The position numbers were made by a program, and so were the translations under genes. Positions 56,703 to 64,000 of a stretch of 64,000 bases of DNA are shown piece after piece (position 1 is the first letter of the stretch; each line of letters opens with the position of its first letter). This stretch comes from Calonectria ilicicola (lineage: Eukaryota; Ascomycota; Sordariomycetes; Hypocreales; Nectriaceae): contig CP085830.1 in the NCBI GenBank assembly GCA_020809705.1, positions 558,001 through 622,000 on the forward strand, given 5' to 3'. A model generated the notes under the pieces. That model saw nothing but the letters and a program-made list of their open reading frames with translations, was not told the origin of the DNA and ran no database searches.

Positions 56703-57862
56703 CGAGTTTTTTTTTTATTAATGCAGGTGCACTACAAGGCCGAAGTACCCTAGCCTTAGGAAATAACTAGACAATTGAAGAGTTTTTACCTGAACACGCG
56801 TAATGGTGTGAGGCTTGGAACCAATGAACCAAAATACCCAAAAGTAAATGCATAGGCTGTCACCACTTGTGACCTTACCACAACCTCTGATCGACCCTCC
56901 TGAATAGTAAACTTCTAGAATCATGGAACATCCAGATCCAATAAAAACACAACTTACTCGGTTGGATGAGTCATGTAACGATGAAGGTTTTGACACAACC
57001 AACGTTAGAGCGTTGTGTTCAGCCGGTTGGGTGAAAAGCTTCTTCAACGAACGGGCCCACACAACAGCAGTCATAACAGCGGTTCCAAGGGAACGCAGAA
57101 GTCTGAATGCCTTCAAGTCAAACAGATGTTTGAAAACCTAGAAATGCGGCCAAAGAGGTATCTGAATCTGCAGATAAAAGAAGCGGATTTTTCACTGAAG
57201 ATGTCATCTCAATTCACACCTTCAAGAAGACTTGTGCGAACGTTCAACGCACTTCTTCTGCCTCTGCCTCTGACTGATATCAACGTCGTCGATCCATTTA
57301 CTCGCACGCTACTGGTGGTCATTGCAAGTACTTCCACCACGTTTATCAATCACAAACAACACTGCTGGCAAATTCACCGGCCTCCGAGCTCCACACACCA
57401 CAGCACACAACATCGCTCCTCTTCACAAAGAGCTAACATACCTCGAGCAACAGCTGCACGCGCACGAACAAACAAACCAACCACCGCCCGCGATGCCTCC
57501 AATCAACTGGACAGCCCAAAAGGAGGAGGATGAAGCCACATTCAGCAACATCATGAAAAGTGTTGCTATTGAAATTGTCAAGGAGGCCCTTATCCGCTAT
57601 GGGGGTAAGGCTATTGATTGGTTCTTCAGCCTGGTTGGGAAAGGCTGTGTTGCAGCTTGGGGTAAAAGGAAGGAAATGATGCCTTCCATCAATAACTTGG
57701 CTATTGCAGGCACAACAACGGCTATGGATTATATTAATCCAACACGAAGACGTGCTAGGGAGGAATATAGCCCAGTCTAAGCCATAGTTTGAATAAAAAC
57801 GCTCTTCAGGCCCCAATCAGCTCGTTCACAGTGGGTGTTTTATCTCTCCAAACCCAGGAGGG
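56703..57862 (-). mobile_element. Retroposon-like insertion, 1,160 bp
   Basis: The insertion sits between two perfect copies of a 15-bp target sequence. The left end is CGAG followed by ten T, that is a poly-A tail near the 3' end of the opposite strand. The two ends are not inverted repeats and there are no LTRs. A long target duplication with an A-run at one end is what target-primed reverse transcription (LINE machinery) leaves. No reverse transcriptase is encoded, so it would be non-autonomous or a processed transcript. No clear Pol III boxes were found. The inner sequence has open frames on both strands (see 57493-57780). Confidence 0.75.
57493..57780 (+). CDS. Open frame inside the insertion, 95 residues
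   Basis: Begins MPPINWTAQKEEDEATF and includes an amphipathic-looking EIVKEALIRYGGKAIDWFFS and a basic end (PTRRRAREEY). It follows a C/A-rich stretch that looks like a fungal leader, and the frame is open upstream to 57322. It lies opposite to the orientation implied by the T run. No family recognised. It may be a passenger gene of the element or a chance frame. Confidence 0.35.
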   Translation: MPPINWTAQKEEDEATFSNIMKSVAIEIVKEALIRYGGKAIDWFFSLVGKGCVAAWGKRKEMMPSINNLAIAGTTTAMDYINPTRRRAREEYSPV

Positions 57863-57877
57863 ATTGGATCCCATCAT
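57863..57877. repeat. Target-site duplication, right copy (15 bp)
   Basis: Perfect copy of 56688-56702; P450 coding resumes here in frame. Confidence 0.9.
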
Positions 57878-59009
57878 TCATCGACTGGTAGCATTATTTT
57901 TGGAACGAATTGATTCTGCAGCAAAAACAAAGTCAACCACGGACAACCCACAGAGTTTGAACATCAACAAGTGGGTAAACTTCTTCACATTCGATGTTAT
58001 TGGGGAGTTCGCCGTTGGAAAGTGTTTTGGTTTTCTCGAGAACGGATCAGATACGACACTAGGTCAATTCAAAAATTCCCCTCGAGGGCGGTGGCACTCT
58101 GTGCCTTCAACGATCGATGCACTCCACTCGGCATTCAATTTCAAAGTTGCCCTCGGCCAGCTCCCTAGAAAATGGTACTTGACGTTCTTCAAGCTGCTAT
58201 CATGGACGAATGGTAAGAGGAATTTGGACATGTTTACTTCCGTTGCCATCAACCAAGTGCGCCAACGACTCGACAAGAGTCCCGATGGTAGTCACACGGA
58301 CTTTTTTGATAGAGTTCTTCTAGATCGCGATGGAAAGTCTCGCCACTTGCCTTTTATGGAACTTGTTTCTGAAGGCATCGTGTTGTTCAACGCCGGCAGT
58401 GACACGACATCGTCCGGACTCACCAGTCTCATCTACGAGATCGCGCGCGACCCAAGAATACAAGTTAAGCTACAAACAGAGCTCGCAGGGGCTTTTAATG
58501 GGGGAGATTTTGTCGCTTCTTTCGAAGAAGTCAGCAGGCTGCCATATTTAAAGGCGTGTCTAGATGAAAACCTCCGACTTAACCCGCCCATCCCATATGG
58601 TCCTCCCCGTACAGTTGTTGATCCAACGGGTGTTTTGATTGCAGGTCATCGCATTCTTCCAGGAACGACTGTTTCAGTCCCGACTCATTCCATGCATCGC
58701 CTAGCTGATATCTTCCCGAACCCTCTCGTGTTTCGACCAGAACGCTGGCTGGAGGTCACTAATGACGACACAAAAGCACGAATGCAAAATGCCTTCATTC
58801 CATTCAGCCTAGGACCACGTTCATGCTTGGGTCGCAATTTAGCTATGATGGAACAGCAAGTCCTTCTGGCTTCTCTCTTTCATAATTATGAAGTTCAGCT
58901 CGCAGACCCCAGCTTTACTCCCAAACGGTTTGAGGCGTTCAACCTAGATCCTGGCCCCCTCCTCGTTATTCTTAAAAGTCGAAGGTCGTCATTTCAGATA
59001 TTATTATGA

Positions 59010-59470
59010 TCGTGTTTTGGTCTGAATCTCCGCTGTTGAGAAGCAGGGATATGCAATTCGGGTTTGGTAACATAGGATTTCGGACTGCTTACTTGACGAA
59101 ATATCCAATAGCGCGCACAATTGTAAACACGATATGCGGCTACTTCGATTTCTTTATTTGAATAAATGGATAGTTCACGTGTATCCCACTGTAGCTGGTT
59201 CGTTGATACATCTACTTGGCCATCAACCGTATTTGAATCACTGAAAATCCAAATACAAATCTATTGTCTATCCCCAGAGAGTATGCAAATAACCTGTTTC
59301 ATAAACTATCTATTTCATGACGGAATGGCCTTCTGAATTTGTAACTTTATCCTTGTCTTGAACCTCACATTGGAGACTTGAAATTGCCATATCCATTATC
59401 CATCGTGTAAAATACTATGCAAGAAAATATTGGGTGTGATCGAAAGATGCCTTCTGTATAAGCCAAATAT
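59010..59470. other. Intergenic, convergent 3' ends
   Basis: AT-rich, no gene seen. Confidence 0.5.
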
Positions 59471-62400
59471 TCATTTCCATTTAAATATCGTTTGAACCCA
59501 GCTTACAATTTCGAGAATATAGTATATCACCGGCCAGATCACTACCATAAACTTCGCAGCATAATAAAATTCGTCTGTACGAGCCCCTTTTTCTAACAGG
59601 AGCGCGGCAATCTCGTGCTCTCCTGTGCAAACAGCGGCAGCAAGAGCAGTTTTGAATGTCCCGGTTGTCAATATCTGGTTGACATCTGCTCCAGCCTTGA
59701 TGAGCAGCTAGACATTTTTCATGTCTCCGTTTGAAGCAGCAGTAGCAAGTGGACTGCCCAATGCACCATGGGACAGTGAAAGGTTGACGTCAGCCCCGGC
59801 CTCAATCAACAACTTGGTTAGATCTTCGTTATATCTTCCAACCGCAGCTGTCAGGGCACTTCCATAAAATCCTGTCGATGAGAGAAGGTTAGGATCAGCC
59901 CCATTATCGATGAGTAGCTCAGCGACCTCTTCGCTTCCGAAAAAGTTAGAACCAACGGCACCAACAAGAGCGTTGCCAAACTTTCCGGTCGGTACTGAGA
60001 GATTAATATCGGCCCCATTCTCAATGAGTAACTGGACGAACTCTCTTCTCTTCACCTGATTAGCAGCAGCAGCGACAAGGGCGCTTCCATACGTTCCATT
60101 TGGCAGCAGTAAGTTAACATCAGCTCCGGCTTCAATTAGCAACCTTGCTATATCCTGATAGCCCCTACAGATAGCCGTAGATAAGGCACTACCATGGGAT
60201 GTAAGCAATAAGAGGTTAGGGTCAGCTCCAACCTCAATTAACAACTTGACTATTTCTTTCTGTTCATTCGCCACTGCGGTAGTAAGAGGGCTGCCATATG
60301 AATTTTCCAATAATGCAACGTTAGCATTAGCTCCATGCTCTAGTAGTAGCTCAACAATATCTCTCTTTCCATTGGCAGCAGCAGCAGCTAACGCACTGCC
60401 GTAATGTCCATCTGGCAATAATAGATTTACATCAGCTCCGTTTTTGAGAAGCAGCTCAACAAAATCTCTATCTTTACCATTGGCAGCAACCGCCAGAGCG
60501 CTGCCGTAGTATCCGTTTGGCAACAACAGATTGACATTAGCTCTATTTTCGACTAAAAAGTTGATAATATCTTTGTTGCCTCGTGAGGCGGCCACGGCGA
60601 GAGCACTGCCGCAGGATCTTTTTGATAATAAGAGGTTGATATCAGCTCCATTCTTGACAAGGAGCTCGACGATGTCTTTATTCGCCTCCGAAGCAGCTGC
60701 TGCTAGAGCACTACCTCGGTTTCCGTTTGGCGGTATAAAGTCAATATTGGCTCCATTATCGATTAACAACCCGACGATTTCTTTATTGCCCTCTGAAGCT
60801 GCTGCAACAAGGGCGCTCCCATAATTTCTATCTGTCGCTATCGAATCCGGTTTTAGCCCGTGCTTCAATAGGTCTAGAGAGATAGATCTGGAGCCTGCTA
60901 CCGCAGCAAGTATCGAGAGGTTTTCGCCTCGATCATTCATTTGCAAAAGTGGAATTTGCCCATTGTCCCACCAGTCTTTTAGAACATAGTAGAATGAAAA
61001 GCGGCATATTGCACAAATACTGACATCTTCTGGTGATATTTCTTGCATTTCAAACCGCCACGAAATGGAAGGGACAAGTTCGCCTCTCCAAGAGTCAGGA
61101 GTAAGTAGCTGGTACCATCGACGGTATGCAGTACTACTATTTTCAGGAGAGCCAAGAAAGCTTTGCAATAACTGTGACAGTGCAGAGTCTGCTTCTCGTT
61201 CAGATTTTACCAAATGATCTTCATATCCTTTGACGTGGAATACCCAATGTTGCGCGGTGTATCTCTTAAACCGACGGTCAAGCTTTACGGCCGTGCCGTG
61301 TGGTTCTGCGGGGGTTTCATCGTTGGAACTGTCTTGATAAGAACTATCATACCACGGATTCGCGTCGTCGGAGATCTCATTCTGAATCTCGTTGATCGGG
61401 CTTTTCAAAACTTCCATAAGAAGCTTGAGGCACACTTTGGCCGTGTTACAGTGAGCCTGTGGAAGTTTCCAGTGGTTGTCTTCGATGTATTCCACGACGG
61501 AGAGGTGGGAGAACCTCCAGACCTTTCTCTCGGAATCTAGGACAAGAAAATTACTGCATAGAGCGAGCAAGAATGATTCTGTGATGGCGTTGTCCAGTTT
61601 GATGGTATCTTACTCGGAACTGAGGCGAATCGCAGACAAAAGTTCAGAACTGCGAAGTGGTTCATACGCACACATTACCCACATGCATGCGCGATCTACA
61701 ATGGCTTTTGTATGTTCATGCTGCGCAATATTTCTGTAAATCTCGTCGTATGCATCTTTGAGTCCTGTAGGAAGCTTTCCAAGCTTGCTTCGAATATCCT
61801 CTTCAGTTGGTAGTTCAAGCACCTGTCCGATCTGGAGATATGCCCATTGGAACCTGTCTTGATGTAAGCTACATATCACCTTCATCTCAAACTATACTTA
61901 CATTCCCTGACTACGATTACAAAGGATATCGACGATTTCCTTCCGTAACTGTGGAGATATTGGTCCCCATCGTCTGGGTTTGTCAACTTCCTCATTCACA
62001 AATTTTTCGATGTCCCTTTGGTTATCTTGAACTCGAATCTCGACATTTGGATGAGATTCAAAACGCCTCTTTATATCATCATCAGGCCGACTGGCGATAA
62101 ACACTTTGACTGGTCGCTCGGATTTGGACACCGTGTCTTCGATTGCCTTCACAAGCTTCCAACGTGATTCTGGACTGCACTCATCTAAGGCGTCAAGGGT
62201 AATTGTGGTTCGGGAGTAAAGGTTCACTGATTCTAGTAGTTGGTCTTTGCACATTTGAAGATCAAGGTCCGATCCTTTCAACCTTGCGCTATGATAAATG
62301 TCTTGAAGTTGTTTTCTTATGCAGCCAGGGTTCTGTATGCTAGTTGACAATTGGCGAACATAACTTCTAAGGATAGAAATTGGATCACGAAGGTCCTCTT

Positions 62401-63906
62401 CGTTTCGATTGCAGTAGAAATACGCAAATCCTTCTAGGTTTGGCGAGTCTTCTAATTGACTCTGAAGATAATCAATGACTTTGGAAGTGAGGAAGGTTTT
62501 TCCGGTGCCAGCTACAAGAATTAGATATGTTAAGGAAGCAAGCAGTCCGGCACTTACGAGAACCTTGAAGCCATAGAATTGCTGAGGGATTGATACACTC
62601 CCACTCCTCGAATTTTTCATGTTCCAGTAACCACTCACATGTATCGGATGTTCGAGCTTCTTTAACTCTATTGTGATGCTTGCCATATGGTATAGACGAT
62701 ACCCATTTTAGAACTTTGTGTTGCTCCTCCGCATCAATCTTTCCCAGAATCAATTCACTATTGTAAGACGTCAGTTTCAGCCTCCAAATTCGTGAATTCA
62801 CAACCTACACCTGATCCACGGCATAAGGAAAGTCTGCTGTTAGTGTGACAAGTTTCGTCAGGGTATTCCGACTCGAAAGATGACAATGTATTTCGCATTC
62901 TTCTGCGACTTTATGTAATTCCTGTTCAGTCTCCGCAACCGCGTCTATATGCTCTTGTACTGCTTTTAGCTTGAATACAGAATCTATTTGAATCTTGCTC
63001 TGCAGGCGCTTGACGGCAAAAGCCAGAAATGACTGTGACTTAACATAAACCTGGACAATAGACGCTCTCAACTTAAGCAGCGTAGCATCAGGTGGACGGA
63101 GGATAGGGTTCGGAGCCATGTATACTTGTTGATACGTATCACATTGCACGAGGAGGGAAGCAACCTGAGCAATTCTAGCTAGGAGCTGGCCCTTCAACTC
63201 GCTGTTAGCAACTAGCACCTAAAAAAAAGAAAAGTCAACTTAATTTCCAATACAATACACAGTCTGAATCGACAAGCCACTTACCACCAACATAGATCGT
63301 ATAGTAGCCCATGGTAGAGTAGCATGCATAGGATCAAAACTAGCAGCGACGTCACCCATAGCGGTGAATTTTGTGAGCAAAGACATAGAATGTTCGATAA
63401 CGCGGCGAGCTTTGCTCTCGAGCTTTTGGGTCTTAAAGGTGCTGTCCAGTTTCTCATGGATTCCCACCACTAGGCCCATCCTGCTCACAGAATCATGGTC
63501 CAAGTCACATGTGAACATCTAAACACGCTGCCTTTCCATCTCCTTCAGAGATTTAGTGGCCTCATCCCAAAGGTCGTAATTGTTAGCATATGGCTCGAAT
63601 TGCCCTGGCTGCTGGCTGGCTTGTTCGTCTTGGCGCATCGGCAGGATTGAGGCCTCTGAAACAGGGTCTGGAACAAGTTGGCCTGGAACGATGCAGGGCG
63701 TGTCAATTGCGGCCGCAGATTTCGTCAGCCCTGCGTTGTAGTCTTGTCTATGTCAGTAATTGGCAAAACGGTGAGACAATGACAATGACATGTAGTTTCG
63801 TACCAGCGAATCCCTCCGCACAATCATCTTTCTCTGATGGATTGGTCTTGGAGGACGTGGAGCCCTTTCTGTCGCGCATACGCCGCCATGAGTTCTGTGA
63901 TTCCAT
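59471..63906 (-). pseudogene. NACHT-ankyrin (NLR-like) protein gene with three in-frame stops
   Basis: Six exons, right to left: 63906-63804, 63730-63285, 63218-62809, 62757-62558, 62511-61902, 61853-59471; introns 46-73 nt. The joined reading frame is 1,384 codons. An N-terminal helical region (DLWDEATKSLKEMERQRV, HATLPWATIRSMLV) of the kind that precedes NACHT in fungi is followed by the NACHT: P-loop GSPGTGKTFL formed across a splice junction, Walker B-like TTITLDALDECSP, and FIASRPDDDI. Then comes a winged-helix region (WRFSHLSVVEYIE) and about 12 ankyrin repeats, several nearly alike (GADVNLLLPNG.YGSALAAA). Stops are TAG 63519-63521, TAA 61610-61612 and TAG 59708-59710, with homologous coding on both sides of each. 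The TAA could instead lie in a 60-nt GTAAGA..GCAG intron of length 3n. Such proteins act in non-self recognition and heterokaryon incompatibility. This copy is probably inactive. Confidence 0.85.
59711..60880 (-). repeat. Tandem ankyrin-coding repeat array
   Basis: About twelve units of ~99-105 bp (33-35 codons), part of the NLR-like gene. The units share strings such as GSALAAAA and ELL(L/V)(K/E)NGAD(V/I)NLLLP. Similarity between units suggests recent expansion or concerted evolution. Confidence 0.8.
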
Positions 63907-64000
63907 TGGCGTCCTGGTCTCGCAAGTACTGCGGGCGGTACTAGTCAGAGACAACAAACTATTGTTGTCTGACAACGCAAGGCAGCGACGCATCATCATT
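63907..64000. other. 5' flank of the NLR-like gene, at window edge
   Basis: The frame is open to the edge, so an earlier start outside the window is possible; the ATG at 63906 was chosen because it begins a typical basic Ser-rich head. Confidence 0.4.

Larger units (their letters stand above)
56221..59009 (+). pseudogene. Cytochrome P450, broken by a nonsense codon and a 1,160-bp insertion
   Basis: The N-terminal part (56221-56702) starts with a membrane anchor (GPWAFLTILAVPVLAIL) and then an in-frame TGA at 56317-56319. It continues in the same frame with typical P450 helices (RFPAASLLAATTPLWC, HERLGPVVRISSSHLSFNDP, DIYGHVNGSK). At 56702 the frame meets the insertion. The C-terminal part (from 57863) resumes in the same frame: I-helix NAGSDTTSSG, ExxR in ENLRLNP, PERW, and heme ligand FSLGPRSCLGRN. 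No introns are needed outside the insertion. All signature motifs remain, so decay is recent. The enzyme belonged to the large fungal group of ER-bound P450s; substrate unknown. A protein from an ATG inside the right part would lack the anchor and helices A-C. Confidence 0.9.

Noticed and set aside
56718..57116. 132-codon open frame on the minus strand of the insertion
   Set aside because: No domain recognised and weak coding character; kept only as part of the element.
1..64000. CRISPR array, rRNA genes or viral sequence
   Set aside because: No regularly spaced repeats, no rRNA-like conserved blocks and no viral protein motifs were seen; the window is ordinary fungal nuclear DNA.

Overview
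This is genomic DNA of a filamentous ascomycete, probably a Sordariomycete such as Hypocreales (class-level guess only). The evidence is short introns (about 45-80 nt) with GT..AG ends and CTNAC branch sites in almost every gene, together with families typical of these fungi: Zn2Cys6 regulators, CorA-like proteins, DUF4246, NACHT-ankyrin and Clr5-ankyrin proteins, and fungal P450s. Exon models below were joined by hand so that frames stay open and splice signals fit.

Layout. 0-13 kb: the 3' end of a Zn2Cys6-type regulator, an intron-containing tRNA-Ile, a 2OG-Fe(II) oxygenase, a fragment of a RhoGEF PH domain, a secreted SnoaL-like protein, and a protein kinase fused to a WD40-like domain. 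13-19 kb: a 250-bp MITE, an eight-exon amino-acid permease, a 62-residue small protein and a six-exon CorA-like membrane protein. 19-32 kb: a metabolic block with DUF4246, nitronate monooxygenase, a Zn2Cys6 regulator divergent from an MFS monocarboxylate-type transporter, carboxymuconolactone decarboxylase, and a GC-rich, bacterial-type FAD/NAD(P)-binding enzyme. This may be a local pathway for import and oxidation of small carboxylates or nitro-acids; that is inference.

32-39 kb is a gene desert with one small Cys-rich remnant. 39-42 kb carries an intact Clr5-ankyrin gene. 42-64 kb is accessory DNA in decay: two Zn2Cys6 regulators broken in different ways, a P450 with a nonsense codon and a 1,160-bp insertion flanked by a 15-bp target duplication, and a long NACHT-ankyrin (NLR-like) gene with three in-frame stops. 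Between them lie apparently intact genes for a small secreted Cys-rich protein, a 104-residue orphan and an L-rhamnonate dehydratase-like enzyme with a probable GC-AG intron.

The main points of interest are the concentrated pseudogenisation (four nonsense codons are each derivable from CAG/CAA by C-to-T at CpA, as RIP would produce), the retroposon-like insertion, the MITE, the kinase-propeller fusion and the bacterial-type flavoprotein. No clear new defence or mobile system was found, but the NLR/P450 region is the part most worth comparing between strains.
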